Notes: a model not told the origin generated them from the sequence alone. Positions 37,312 to 45,416 are shown, counted from the stretch's first letter. The stretch: 64,000 nt of DNA from Fodinisporobacter ferrooxydans (GCF_022818495.1 NZ_CP089291.1:4233501-4297500), one strand, 5' to 3'. Numbers and translations: made by a program.

Positions 37312-38289
37312 TTGACAACGCGAGTATTGATCACTGGAGTCAATGGATTTGTCGGAACCCATATGTGCAACTATCTCTTAAACAAAAATATTCAAGTCCT
37401 TGGAACAGGCAGAAGTGACAGCTGTAAAATAAAACATAAAAATCTGCAATACGTCAAATGCGACCTATTGGATAGTTCCTCTGTGAAACTATTGGTTGAA
37501 ATGAATTCTTTTGAATCGATCATCCATGCAGCAGGTGAAAATAATGCATCCCAGTCTTGGAATGATCCGCAAATGACTGTAAAAACGAATGCTATTGGAA
37601 CTTTACATTTATTAGACGCGCTGCGAAAAAAACCTAAGGCACATTTGAAAAATATAGTTGTTGTAAGTTCTTCTCATGAATACGGGAAAATGGAAACTAC
37701 CGACAAGATTTCTGAAACGTTTCTAACTGTACCGGCTAGCCCTTATGGCTGGAGCAAATACCTGCAAACCTCGATTGCAGAAATGTATGCAAAATCTTAT
37801 GGCTTCCCAATTGTGATTGCCAGAACATTCAACTTAATTGGTCCAGGCAGCCAAGGAGTATGCGCACAGTTCGCAAGACAAGTGGCGCAAATAGAAAATG
37901 GGCTGCAATCCCCACTGCTTATGGTCGGCAATACAACCGTTAGCAGAGACTTCTTGGATGTTCGGGACGCTGTTGAAGCATATTGGAAACTCTTGAACAT
38001 GCACCTGCCTGCACCAGGCGAAGTTTTTAATATTTGCCGCGGAACTTCTTATCAAATTTCCGAAATCGCCAATAAATTCCATAAAATCTCACAAACGCCT
38101 TTTGCAGTTATGGTTGATCCGAAACTATACAGCAACAATGAACCCCTTACAATAACGGGGAACAATGAAAAGCTATGCAATATGATAGATTGGATTCCAA
38201 AAATTGAATTGGAAGTATCCATTCGAGATATGCTGCTGGAATGGAGAAGCTTGACGAATGCTTCAAGGAAAGCAGGTGAGAAAAATTGA
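37312..38289 (+). CDS. NAD(P)-dependent epimerase/reductase (GDP-4-keto-6-deoxymannose reductase-like)
   Basis: Extended SDR with VLITGVNGFVGTHMCNYL, HAAGENNASQSW, active-site SPYGWSKYLQTSIAEMYA and RTFNLIGPGSQG. Layout is like Rmd-type reductases that act on the product of a 4,6-dehydratase. TTG 37312 is preferred, with AAAGGG upstream. ATG 37303 would have no spacing to that site but overlaps the preceding stop. Length is 325 aa. Confidence 0.75.
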   Translation: MTTRVLITGVNGFVGTHMCNYLLNKNIQVLGTGRSDSCKIKHKNLQYVKCDLLDSSSVKLLVEMNSFESIIHAAGENNASQSWNDPQMTVKTNAIGTLHLLDALRKKPKAHLKNIVVVSSSHEYGKMETTDKISETFLTVPASPYGWSKYLQTSIAEMYAKSYGFPIVIARTFNLIGPGSQGVCAQFARQVAQIENGLQSPLLMVGNTTVSRDFLDVRDAVEAYWKLLNMHLPAPGEVFNICRGTSYQISEIANKFHKISQTPFAVMVDPKLYSNNEPLTITGNNEKLCNMIDWIPKIELEVSIRDMLLEWRSLTNASRKAGEKN

Positions 38290-38555
38290 AAATAATGACC
38301 ATCCTTGGCACAAGTCCAGAGATTATTCGCCTAAGCCTAATTATTAAAAAATTGGATCAATTCTCCCAAAAGCACTTATTGGTCCATACCAGACAAAACT
38401 ACACTACATCCTTAAGTGATGTCTTTTTTGACCAATTGCGCATTCGAAAACCAGACTATACGTTCATGTCTGGGTTCCACACGATCGGTAAACAGTTAGG
38501 GCAGATGTTTTCTGAAGTAGAAAGCATTGTGAATTTGCAAATTATTTCGGCGTAG
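38286..38555 (+). pseudogene. Truncated UDP-N-acetylglucosamine 2-epimerase (WecB-type)
   Basis: The ~80 N-terminal residues (MKIMTILGTSPEIIRLSLI, HLLVHTRQNYTTSLSDVFF) match WecB/MnaA, but the family GTRPE and HTGQNYD motifs carry substitutions and the remaining three quarters is absent. It overlaps the preceding gene by 4 nt, so it was the operon's fourth gene. The break coincides with the first copy of a TTTCGGC repeat, the apparent end of a transposon. Confidence 0.75.
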
Positions 38556-38659
38556 GATTCGCAAAATTTAGCAGCAGAAATCAAATGATTTTTCGGCTGT
38601 TTTTCATATTATTTCGGCTTAATCGGTATCGGATTTTCACATAATCACGGTATTTCGGC
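38545..38659. repeat. Four spaced TTTCGGC repeats (transposon end)
   Basis: TTTCGGC occurs at 38545, 38591, 38612 and 38653. Multiple short repeats at an end are typical of Tn7/Tn5053-like elements that use a TniA transposase with a TniB-type ATPase. A TniB-like remnant lies 230 bp away, and the wecB gene stops at the first copy. Confidence 0.55.
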
Positions 38660-38748
38660 AGTGGGTTTTTTCCAAAAATAAGCAACCAGGGTTCTCCTGA
38701 CTGCTTAGGGGGGGCTTGTCCACGAGACAAGTTCAAGGTATACTCCAT

Positions 38749-38892
38749 CTATCGCACCCGAATCCAGCAACTCACTTTCGGATGCAGGCGGAACCTGGTA
38801 TTGCGAAAGTACACCACCCATTCAGAATCCATTTCGATTCGGCAGGGCAGAAAGTCATCCCCGACCTTCTCGACTTTTTTCGTCATCGTCAT
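38749..38892 (-). CDS. Small ORF of the transposon remnant, 47 aa
   Basis: ATG 38892 overlaps the stop of the ATPase remnant (ATGA-like overlap). The 47-residue product begins MTMTKKVEKVGDDFLPCRIE and ends with a WVVYF..RLHP segment. The coupling suggests a third transposon gene. Function unknown. Confidence 0.45.
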   Translation of the reverse strand: MTMTKKVEKVGDDFLPCRIEMDSEWVVYFRNTRFRLHPKVSCWIRVR

Positions 38893-39401
38893 CACATTCC
38901 GTACTCTTGTGCCGCAATGCGGATCAGATCGGCATTAATCTGCTCTACCTTCCGCTGAAAGCCGTGCAAGAGCGCGCGGACGGCCAGTTTGTTCACCAGT
39001 CGCGGATACCCCTTGGTTCATACGGCGAGCGCCTCCATGGCGTCATCCATGAAAATCGGGTGTTTGGCACCCGCGAGGCTCATATGATGATCAACGTACC
39101 CTTTCACTTCGTCCTTGGTCAGCGGCTCTACCTGGTGGGACAGCAGGAGTCGCTGTGCCAGCGGGCGATTGTGGTGGTTCAGGGTGAGCCGGTCCCGCAG
39201 GTAGGGAAGACCGCAGAGCAGAAGCATGAATGGATTCGAAGAGTCCATTTGGAAATTAAATAGCAGATTCAAATCGCTAAGGAATACATCCTTGGCCATT
39301 TGCATTTCATCGAGAATAAAGACCGGCGTTACCTTACGTTCGTGAAACGAAGTGGTGACGGCGTACTGAATTTGGCGAAACAGATCCACCTTGCGGGTTT
39401 T
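38892..39401 (-). pseudogene. TniB/ExeA-like AAA ATPase remnant
   Basis: Reads VFILDEMQMAKD (Walker B) and LLCGLPYLRDRL, typical of transposition ATPases. It continues after a frameshift near 39020 with GYPRLVNKLAVRALLHGF to a TGA at 38894. The N-terminus with Walker A is missing beyond 39401, as is the partner transposase. Decayed remnant. Confidence 0.65.
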
Positions 39402-39425
39402 TCGAGTGTCTGAAATGGGGAGCTC

Positions 39426-39608
39426 CCTATTTCAGACATACTCATGCAACATTATTACTTGAAAGTCAAGTACCTTTAAAAGTAGTTAGTGAAAGATTGG
39501 GTCACTCTTCTATAACCCTAACAGCCAACACGTATTCACATGTAACAGAAAACATACAAAAAAACAGCCGTAGAACGATTAGAAGTTATACTATCTCAGA
39601 GGAATTGA
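39426..39608 (+). pseudogene. C-terminal remnant of the island's tyrosine integrase
   Basis: Reads FRHTHATLLLESQVPLKVV, then LGHSSITLTANTYSHVTENI. It keeps the second Arg with its His, the GHSS motif and the catalytic Tyr of tyrosine recombinases, but lacks everything before. An A7 run near 39560 shifts the frame. Without it the end would read QKTAVERLEVILSQRN. It lies next to the att site, the usual place for the integrase. Confidence 0.8.
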
Positions 39609-39613
39609 AAAAA

Positions 39614-39635
39614 TTTGTTACTTATTTGTTACTTA
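39614..39635 (+). repeat. Right arm-type direct repeat pair
   Basis: Two contiguous TTTGTTACTTA units lie ~55 bp inside the right att repeat and mirror the TTTGTTACTCA pair near the left end. Confidence 0.7.
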
Positions 39636-39690
39636 GGATCAAATGAACAAAATTAAACCTCACCACAACACGGCATAAACCGCGTCACGG

Positions 39691-39753
39691 CAAGGTACTC
39701 TCTGGCGTCCCAGGAGGGATTCGAACCCCCGACCCACAGCTTAGAAGGCTGTT
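39691..39753 (-). repeat. Right attachment repeat within tRNA-Arg
   Basis: Identical to 27937-27999. It covers the 3' half of the intact tRNA-Arg gene and 12 bp of trailer, so the element regenerated a complete tRNA on this side. Confidence 0.92.
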
Positions 39754-39779
39754 GCTCTATCCAGCTGAGCTACTGGAAC
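39703..39779 (-). tRNA. tRNA-Arg (TCT anticodon)
   Basis: 77 nt with encoded CCA. The acceptor stem GTTCCAG/CTGGGAC has one G-U pair. The D-arm GCTCAGCTGGATAGAGC, the anticodon loop CTTCTAA and the T-arm GGGGGTTCGAATCCC are all present. The second gene of a two-tRNA transcript, and the integration target of the island. Confidence 0.95.
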
Positions 39780-39802
39780 ATATTTGAAAATGAAATCCTA
39801 TC

Positions 39803-39876
39803 TGGAGCGGGTGATGGGAATCGAACCCACGCTATCAGCTTGGAAGGCTGGAGTTCTGCCATTGAACTACACCCGC
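39803..39876 (-). tRNA. tRNA-Gly (TCC anticodon)
   Basis: 74 nt with encoded CCA. Acceptor GCGGGTG/CACCCGC, D-arm GTTCAATGGCAGAAC, anticodon loop CTTCCAA, T-arm GTGGGTTCGATTCCCA. First gene of the tRNA transcript, 23 bp before tRNA-Arg. Confidence 0.95.
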
Positions 39877-39906
39877 AACACCGTTCGGTTAATCAAGACA
39901 AAATAT

Positions 39907-39936
39907 AGTATATCGAAATCAAACAGATGTTGTCAA
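39907..39936 (-). promoter_or_regulatory. Sigma-A promoter of the tRNA genes
   Basis: Minus strand TTGACA (39936-39931), 18-bp spacer, TATACT (39912-39907), ~30 bp before tRNA-Gly. Strong consensus, as expected for stable RNA genes. Confidence 0.8.
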
Positions 39937-39955
39937 TAGAACATTTCTACAGCTT

Positions 39956-40540
39956 TCAATCCCAACGAAATTGATGTTTGTGAGTATCCCAATGTACAGT
40001 GGCGGATAAATCGTCACAAAGTGTCCCATCGCTCACCCGTAAAAATCGTATCGACAACGCATGTTCCGCGGAAGAAGTATTTTGCAAGCCAACCGTGTCC
40101 AAATCATCGATCACCACATACGTTGGTGTCCGATACCCTCTTGGAAGACTTACACTGCCCGGGTTTACGAAAAGCCGGCCTTGTTCCACAAAGACTGTCG
40201 GCACATGTGTATGTCCGAATACAGCGACGTTTGCCTGGATTTCTTCTGCTTTATAGAAAAGGTTTAAATAATTTTCTTTTACACGGTATCGATGTCCATG
40301 TGAAAGAAAGACACGAAAGCATCCAATATCCAAGATTTTTTCCAATTCGGCCACTCCCGGCAAATCGCAATTTCCGGCAACGGACATCACTCGCCTGCCA
40401 CTTTTGTGTTTCGTATCAAAAGATTGCATGTCTGCTGCGTGGTCACCCGCATGCAAAACAAGATCTGGCTGCTCCCGTTGGAGAATTGTCGCGATTGCTT
40501 GACGATTCCCGTGACTGTCACTGATCAGGCAGATTCTCAT
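39956..40540 (-). CDS. ysnB: YfcE/MJ0936-type metallophosphoesterase
   Basis: Calcineurin-like phosphoesterase: MRICLISDSHGNR with the first Asp/His pair, LVLHAGDHAADM, VMSVAGNCDLPG, FLSHGHRYRV and VAVFGHTHVP are the five metal-ligand motifs. ATG 40540 has GAGGTG upstream. Length is 194 aa. Follows rdgB as ysnB follows ysnA in B. subtilis. Physiological substrate unknown. Confidence 0.87.
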   Translation of the reverse strand: MRICLISDSHGNRQAIATILQREQPDLVLHAGDHAADMQSFDTKHKSGRRVMSVAGNCDLPGVAELEKILDIGCFRVFLSHGHRYRVKENYLNLFYKAEEIQANVAVFGHTHVPTVFVEQGRLFVNPGSVSLPRGYRTPTYVVIDDLDTVGLQNTSSAEHALSIRFLRVSDGTLCDDLSATVHWDTHKHQFRWD

Positions 40541-40553
40541 GGAAAGCACCTCT

Positions 40554-41165
40554 TTATTCGTGTTCTGTTCGGATCAAGTCGATCATATGACGAATCGCTT
40601 CTCCACGATGCGAGATTCTGTGTTTTTCTTCAATCGTCATTTCCGCTATGGTCTTTCCGAGCTCGGGAATGAACAGCAAAGGATCGTAGCCAAATCCGTT
40701 CTTTCCTCTTGGAATATCCACAATTCTGCCGGCACATGTGCCCCTGACGATCAAAGGCTGCGCAACCTGGGACTTACGAGTACAATCTACAAATGCCAGT
40801 GCACAGACAAACCGCGCGGAACGCTCTTGCTCAGGAATATGGCGAAGAGCTTGCAGCAGTTTTTGGTTGTTTTGCTCATCTGTCGCATGTTCCCCCGCAT
40901 ACCGGGCGGAAAATACGCCAGGCGCTCCATTCAGTGCGTCCACTTCCAGGCCGGAATCGTCACTCAGCGCAGGCAATCCGCAAAAGAAAGCTGCTGATCG
41001 GGCTTTTTTGCTCGCATTTTCCTCAAATGTCAGTCCATCCTCGATAACTTCTGGAGCATCCTCCGGAAGAGGAACGATTTCCCAGCCAATCTCCCCAAAT
41101 CGTTCATTAAACTCCAACACTTTCCCTTTATTCCTGGTTGCAAGAACAACTTTTTTCTTACTCAT
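40554..41165 (-). CDS. rdgB: dITP/XTP pyrophosphatase (HAM1/RdgB)
   Basis: Removes non-canonical purine nucleotides from the pool. Motifs: VVLATRNKGKVLEF at the N-terminus, LTFEENASKKA, ALSDDSGLEVDALNGAPGVF, GFGYDPLLFIPE and ISHRGEAIR. Length is 203 aa. Separated by 3 bp from rph and 13 bp from ysnB, so translated as one unit. Confidence 0.94.
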   Translation of the reverse strand: MSKKKVVLATRNKGKVLEFNERFGEIGWEIVPLPEDAPEVIEDGLTFEENASKKARSAAFFCGLPALSDDSGLEVDALNGAPGVFSARYAGEHATDEQNNQKLLQALRHIPEQERSARFVCALAFVDCTRKSQVAQPLIVRGTCAGRIVDIPRGKNGFGYDPLLFIPELGKTIAEMTIEEKHRISHRGEAIRHMIDLIRTEHE

Positions 41166-41168
41166 TCC

Positions 41169-41906
41169 CTATTCTCCAATCAATTTTGCAACGTCTCCCA
41201 ATATTTCACGCTGAATCCCGTGCAATTGTTCGTTGCCTTTGCGTCCCAGTTCCAGCAAAGCTTCCAATTCTTCCTTGGAAAACGGAAATTCTTCGCCTGT
41301 ACCTTGGATTTCCACGTACTTGCCTTGCCCTGTCATCACGATGTTCATATCTACTTGTGCTTTCGAATCTTCGATGTAATTTAAATCCAACATCGGTTTG
41401 CCATCGATAATTCCGACACTCGTCGCAGATAGAAAATCCCGTAATGGAATTTTCTTCAAAGAGCCTTTCTCCAACATCTTGTGTGTCGCTTCCGCCAAAG
41501 CGACAAATGCTCCGGTAATGGACGCAGTACGTGTTCCACCATCCGCCTGGATAACGTCACAGTCCAGCCAGATCGTCCGTTCACCCATCGCATGCAAATC
41601 CACGACGGAACGCAATGCACGTCCGATCAAACGCTGAATCTCCATCGTACGACCGCCCAATTTCCCTTTCGTTGCTTCCCTTTGGGTCCTTTGTTGTGTC
41701 GCCCGCGGCAGCATCGAATATTCTGCAGTAATCCATCCTTGTCCACTGTTGCGCAAAAATGGCGGTACTTTATCTTCAATGGTAGCAGTACAAATCACTT
41801 TCGTATTGCCGACGGTAATCAATACAGACCCTTCCGCATGCTTTATGTAATGTTTCTCAATCGATACTGATCGTAATTGATCAAAATTTCTGCCATCGCT
41901 TCGCAC
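41169..41906 (-). CDS. rph: Ribonuclease PH
   Basis: Phosphorolytic 3' exoribonuclease that trims tRNA precursors. Motifs: [47 protein letters not shown] and [19 protein letters not shown]. The start is GTG 41906, eight bases after GGGGG, giving the family N-terminus [16 protein letters not shown] two codons earlier overlaps the ribosome site. Length is 245 aa. Confidence 0.93.
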   Translation of the reverse strand: MRSDGRNFDQLRSVSIEKHYIKHAEGSVLITVGNTKVICTATIEDKVPPFLRNSGQGWITAEYSMLPRATQQRTQREATKGKLGGRTMEIQRLIGRALRSVVDLHAMGERTIWLDCDVIQADGGTRTASITGAFVALAEATHKMLEKGSLKKIPLRDFLSATSVGIIDGKPMLDLNYIEDSKAQVDMNIVMTGQGKYVEIQGTGEEFPFSKEELEALLELGRKGNEQLHGIQREILGDVAKLIGE

Positions 41907-41968
41907 AAGCACATCCCCCTATCGACCTCTAGAACCATATAGTACCACAATCAACTCTGGAAAATCCA

Positions 41969-41997
41969 ACAGCCCAGCGCAAATCACGCGGGCTGCT
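41969..41997 (-). terminator. Possible terminator after gerM
   Basis: CAGCCC-GCG and CGC-GGGCTG form a 9-bp stem with a bulged A and a 7-base loop. In the minus transcript it is followed by TTGGATTTTCC, a weak T tract. May only partly separate gerM from rph. Confidence 0.5.
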
Positions 41998-42035
41998 CTG
42001 TCCAAGTCTATACGAGTTTGAATGACTCTATGATT

Positions 42036-43082
42036 TTATAAATCCTTATTGATATAGGTCGGGCGCATCACCGGCTTGCTCAAGTCAAAATTTTTCGCCA
42101 TATCTACAGGCGCTTTTCCGTTGACAGTGATTTGCACTTTTTGCGCATTTGGCACGTTTTCTGTCAAGGACAATAAAAGACTCCGCAACGTTAGATCTGC
42201 AGATGCATCATTTTTTGCGACAATCGGTTCAGAAAAATCGACATGTGCCGTATCTCCGCTAACTGAATCATTTTTCACTTGGACTGTTGGCGCCAATACA
42301 GGCAAAAGACTCGCACTCATCGGTCCTGTTTGCAATTGTGCAATTGTTTCTTTTACCATATCAGCACCTGCTGATTTCGGAATCATGCGTGTCACAGGTA
42401 CTAAATACTGAAAGCTTCCTGATTTATTTTCACTCGGGAAATATAACGTGATACTTGTACTATCCGTAGGCGACGTCACCGCGTTTGACAGTTGCAAATT
42501 GATGCCATTTGTCCGGTTCAACGGTTCACCGATTGGCTGTCCGCTGACTGGCAACGTATCGAGTTTACTCCCACCAAAGGTAAACTGTACGTTCTTAATC
42601 GTCGGAAAGGACGTCAATTCCCATACTACCGCATCCACAAACTGTTGAGCGCTTTGGGCCGTTTTAAAATCATTCAGCGTATTCTTGCTGACATCGATGG
42701 TAGCAAGACCATTCTGGATGTTTAACGAAAACTTGGAATCTTTCGGTATAATCGCATGCAATCCTGTACCATTCAGTGTTGCTTCACCTTTGCCGCCTTG
42801 CTGCATGTAATCTAACGCTTCTGTTGCCGGGGCATTATTTTTAGGAATATTCATTTGCACCGGCACGACAAAACCTTTTTCGTCCGAAAAATAAAGTGTT
42901 TGCGCAACCTCTTGATCCGATGGTGCTTGACTCGCAGCTGCTTTGTTCGGTCCTGGCACACCTGTTGCGGTTGGTTCAACCGGGGACGATGTTTTCGCGG
43001 GACCGACCAACCCACAGCCTGACGCTGTCAGAACTGTTGCTGCGAGGACGCCTGTCATTACCAATTTAGATTTTTTTTGCAT
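42036..43082 (-). CDS. gerM: GerM spore germination/cortex lipoprotein
   Basis: Lipoprotein: signal peptide LVMTGVLAATVLTASGCG with the lipobox cysteine near residue 23, a short Pro/Ala linker, then two GerMN (sporulation) domains of ~130 residues each (YFSDEKGFVVPVQMNIP, SITLYFPSENKSGSFQYLVPV). GerM in B. subtilis helps hold the SpoIIIA-SpoIIQ channel and affects cortex. Length is 348 aa. Gene order murI-gerM-rph matches Bacillus. Confidence 0.92.
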   Translation of the reverse strand: MQKKSKLVMTGVLAATVLTASGCGLVGPAKTSSPVEPTATGVPGPNKAAASQAPSDQEVAQTLYFSDEKGFVVPVQMNIPKNNAPATEALDYMQQGGKGEATLNGTGLHAIIPKDSKFSLNIQNGLATIDVSKNTLNDFKTAQSAQQFVDAVVWELTSFPTIKNVQFTFGGSKLDTLPVSGQPIGEPLNRTNGINLQLSNAVTSPTDSTSITLYFPSENKSGSFQYLVPVTRMIPKSAGADMVKETIAQLQTGPMSASLLPVLAPTVQVKNDSVSGDTAHVDFSEPIVAKNDASADLTLRSLLLSLTENVPNAQKVQITVNGKAPVDMAKNFDLSKPVMRPTYINKDL

Positions 43083-43104
43083 TGTGGGTCCTCCTCATTT
43101 GGGA

Positions 43105-43135
43105 TTCTCATTTTATGTATACGAGCCCTCTGAGG
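43105..43135 (-). promoter_or_regulatory. Candidate sigma-E-type promoter of gerM
   Basis: Minus strand AGCATATC followed after ~15 bp by TATACATA, each a partial (6 of 8) match to sigma-E -35 and -10 elements, about 25 bp before the GAGGAGG site of gerM. Mother-cell expression of gerM is known in B. subtilis. The match is only moderate. Confidence 0.35.
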
Positions 43136-43187
43136 AGATATGCTTGTGACTTGTCAACTTTGTCCCGAAAATTTGCTGTTTTATTTT

Positions 43188-44021
43188 TCAAATGACGCGA
43201 AAGGTCCGCGGTTGGTTCGAATTGAATAAATCAACCAATTCAACATCCAGCTTTCTTCCAAGCCAACGTTCCCCAATCATTCGGAACGTATCTACATTTG
43301 CGCTCACAAAAAATTTATGCCTTTTTTCCGAGCGGCGTTCATTTAACAAGTTTTTAATGGAGAGAATGGTGCTTGCTTCGCGTGCCGTCTCTTCTGCAGA
43401 ATTGATCAATTGTACACGAGATCCCATCACATCTTGAATCACATGTTTTAATAATGGATAATGGGTGCATCCGAGTATGAGTGTGTCGATGTTTTCAGTA
43501 GAAATCGATGCCAGATCCCGTGCCACGATCCTCTTGCTCGCTTCTGTCTCGATCCGATCATTTTCCACGATCGGAACAAACTCCGGACACGCTTGGCTTA
43601 CTACATACAATTTTGGATTCAAACGGTGTATTTCCTTGGCATACGCATCGCTTGCCACAGTTACACGTGTGCCAATCACGCCGACACGCATGGTCTTGGA
43701 CATGGAGATCGCAGCTCGGCTCCCCGGACTAATTACACCGATAACCGGTATATCATAGCGTTGCTGCAATATCGACAGACTCGTTGCAGTTGCCGTATTA
43801 CAGGCAATAATCAACAACTTCACGCCACGATTCACCAAAAAATCGCCAATTTCAGTGGAAAAACGAATAATTTCATTTTTATCCCGATCCCCGTACGGGC
43901 ACCTCAATGTGTCTCCAAAATACAGGATCTCTTCTTGTGGCAACTGTCGAAACACTTCCTGTACAACTGTTAAGCCACCGATCCCTGAATCAAATAACCC
44001 GATCGGAGCATTTGACATCAT
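43188..44021 (-). CDS. murI: Glutamate racemase
   Basis: Makes D-glutamate for peptidoglycan. The two catalytic cysteines are in LIIACNTATATSL and LILGCTHYPLLKH. The N-terminal signature is PIGLFDSGIGGLTVVQEV. ATG 44021 (or the adjacent ATG 44018) gives the family start. AGAAGGG lies 12 bases upstream, a rather wide spacing. Length is 277 aa. Equivalent to racE of B. subtilis by position. Confidence 0.93.
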   Translation of the reverse strand: MMSNAPIGLFDSGIGGLTVVQEVFRQLPQEEILYFGDTLRCPYGDRDKNEIIRFSTEIGDFLVNRGVKLLIIACNTATATSLSILQQRYDIPVIGVISPGSRAAISMSKTMRVGVIGTRVTVASDAYAKEIHRLNPKLYVVSQACPEFVPIVENDRIETEASKRIVARDLASISTENIDTLILGCTHYPLLKHVIQDVMGSRVQLINSAEETAREASTILSIKNLLNERRSEKRHKFFVSANVDTFRMIGERWLGRKLDVELVDLFNSNQPRTFRVI

Positions 44022-44244
44022 GACTTGTCGCTTCCCTTCTCTGCTGCAAAACAAAAGTGACTTACACTTCATCGCCGATTCCAGTTATATGTATCATACT
44101 CGGCAAACAGTAGAAAAGCGCCTATTGGCAAAATGAAAATACTGCCAAAAGACGCATGTATCGCAACCGGCTTTTTCCTTTTTCATTTAAAAATAAAGCA
44201 ATACATATCATTCATGTATCACGAATGACCTATCGTATGTTGCA

Positions 44245-44691
44245 TCAATCCGATATATTGGTATGGAGTTTTTCCAAACAATCGATAATACGTTCTCTTT
44301 CATTTGTATCCATTTGATCTAAAACATTTGCCAGATAGGTTCTTCTTGCAATTAACACTTTTTCAATGAGCTCAGACCCTTTTTGCATCATGCGCAAACG
44401 AACCACGCGGCGATCGTTTTGATCCCGAATCCGCTCTACCAGCTGATTGCGTTCCATTCGATCCACCAAGTCTGTTGTCGTGCTATAGGCCAAATACATT
44501 TTATTGCTCAATTCGCCAATTGTGAGATCTCCATGCTCGTTCAAAAAAAGCAATGCATCAAATTGTGGAGGTGTAATACAAAAATCAGAAAGTATCTCCC
44601 TGCCCTTTCTGCGTATTACAGTACTGATATGCCGCAATAACGCTTCAATCGAAGTGACTTGTCCATCTACAATCGGCAACAATCGAGACAT
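44245..44691 (-). CDS. MarR-family transcriptional regulator
   Basis: Winged-helix regulator: recognition region LTIGELSNKMYLAYSTTTDL and wing RIRDQNDRRVVRLRM. ATG 44691 has GGAGG 7 bases upstream. The longer frame lacks a site. Length is 148 aa. Occupies the place of ysmB beside murI. Target genes unknown. Confidence 0.85.
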   Translation of the reverse strand: MSRLLPIVDGQVTSIEALLRHISTVIRRKGREILSDFCITPPQFDALLFLNEHGDLTIGELSNKMYLAYSTTTDLVDRMERNQLVERIRDQNDRRVVRLRMMQKGSELIEKVLIARRTYLANVLDQMDTNERERIIDCLEKLHTNISD

Positions 44692-44823
44692 GCTATATCC
44701 TCCAAACAAATTGATACAACCATTGTACCATTCATAAAAAATCACAGTCAATGAAATATGAAATGTTTGCGCAAAATTCATAGATATTTACTACAATTTT
44801 GAATGGCTTAGGACGATTCGGGA

Positions 44824-44943
44824 TTATGCTCCAGTCCTTGATTCCGATCCTTTGCGTTTTGCATTCATGAAAACCAGACCGTACAACATTGCCAATCGTT
44901 GTTCTTTTGTCAACATCCGCCATGCTTTGACTTGTATAGTCAT
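44824..44943 (-). CDS. Small basic ORF, 39 aa
   Basis: ATG 44943 follows GAGGTG by 6 bases. The 39 codons encode MTIQVKAWRMLTKEQRLAML followed by YGLVFMNAKRKGSES and a short tail. A good ribosome site and helix-forming composition support it moderately. No family recognised. Confidence 0.45.
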   Translation of the reverse strand: MTIQVKAWRMLTKEQRLAMLYGLVFMNAKRKGSESRTGA

Positions 44944-45214
44944 GTATACCACCTCTGTCGGTATTCATTCGACATTTATACTGAAGTACCATTTATTAAA
45001 CAACAAATACGGCCATAAGTAAATAGCGAATATTGTAAATTGTTGTCTAATTTCGTCTTATTCATAAAATATTAATATTCAGAAAACAAATCAAAAACGC
45101 TGCGACCGCTAAAGGACGATCTCTGCGTTTGCCTATATCCCTGTTGCGCTTTCATTCTTTACACTACCGATTTGAAATTTACAGTAGAAATACTTTGCAT
45201 CAAATGTTTTAGGC
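44944..45214. other. Intergenic gap before the gerE 3' half
   Basis: AT-rich stretch with no supported gene on either strand. It ends at the gerE terminator. A promoter for the 39-aa ORF could lie here, but no clear consensus was found. Confidence 0.5.
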
Positions 45215-45245
45215 ATAAAAAATTCCCCGCCGGGAAGCAGGGAAT
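45215..45245 (-). terminator. Intrinsic terminator after gerE
   Basis: ATTCCC and GGGAAT arms close a 12-base loop and are followed by TTTTTTATG in the minus transcript. It lies 13 bp after the gerE stop codon, so it would terminate the reconstituted gene. Confidence 0.75.
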
Positions 45246-45258
45246 GTGTCAAACACCA

Positions 45259-45339
45259 CTATATTTGGATTTCTCCTAAACGGACGAGTTCAACAACCGC
45301 TTGGGAACGGCCTTTGACATTTAGTTTTTTCATCACATT
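45259..45339 (-). CDS. gerE: gerE, 3' segment of a split gene
   Basis: This frame encodes the C-terminal recognition helix and tail of GerE: ..NVMKKLNVKGRSQAVVEL then VRLGEIQI and TAG at 45261-45259. It has no start codon or ribosome site of its own. Its upstream neighbour is not gerE but the element end. The matching 5' part lies 6.6 kb away at 51956-52103, same strand and frame. It is preserved without stops or frameshifts, unlike a decaying pseudogene. Confidence 0.9.
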   Translation of the reverse strand, partial: NVMKKLNVKGRSQAVVELVRLGEIQI

Positions 45340-45360
45340 CGTGATGTGGTTTGAAACACA
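45331..45360 (-). other. Attachment site at the gerE 3' side (attR-like)
   Basis: Read on the minus strand, TTTCAAACCACAT (45356-45344) precedes CACG-AA-TGTGATG. The AA (45339-45338) sits at the centre expected for crossover. The 13-mer is the inverted copy of the one at the other end. The gerE side to the right codes for NVM. Confidence 0.75.
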
Positions 45361-45387
45361 CCGGATGAACGCATCTTAACATTTATT

Positions 45388-45416
45388 TTGCAAATAACAA
45401 TTATCTATGGTATATT
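45388..45416 (+). promoter_or_regulatory. Promoter of the cold-shock gene
   Basis: TTGCAA (45388-45393), 17-bp spacer, TATATT (45411-45416), inside the element ~50 bp from its end. It gives a leader of ~165 nt, the long 5' UTR typical of cold-shock mRNAs. Confidence 0.6.

Larger units (their letters stand above)
27937..39753. mobile_element. Decayed genomic island in tRNA-Arg carrying surface-glycan genes
   Basis: The interval is bounded by a 63-bp direct repeat of the tRNA-Arg 3' end. Just inside each end lie paired 11-bp direct repeats (TTTGTTACTCA left, TTTGTTACTTA right) that look like integrase arm sites. The right end keeps only the catalytic tail of a tyrosine integrase. Cargo is sulfotransferase, glycosyltransferase and nucleotide-sugar genes, interrupted by IS elements. 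No complete integrase or conjugation gene remains, so it is probably immobile. Confidence 0.85.

Noticed and set aside
45259-45339. Treating the gerE fragments as plain pseudogenes
   Set aside because: Both parts are free of stops and frameshifts, join exactly in frame, keep promoter and terminator, and bracket a recombinase with symmetric ends.
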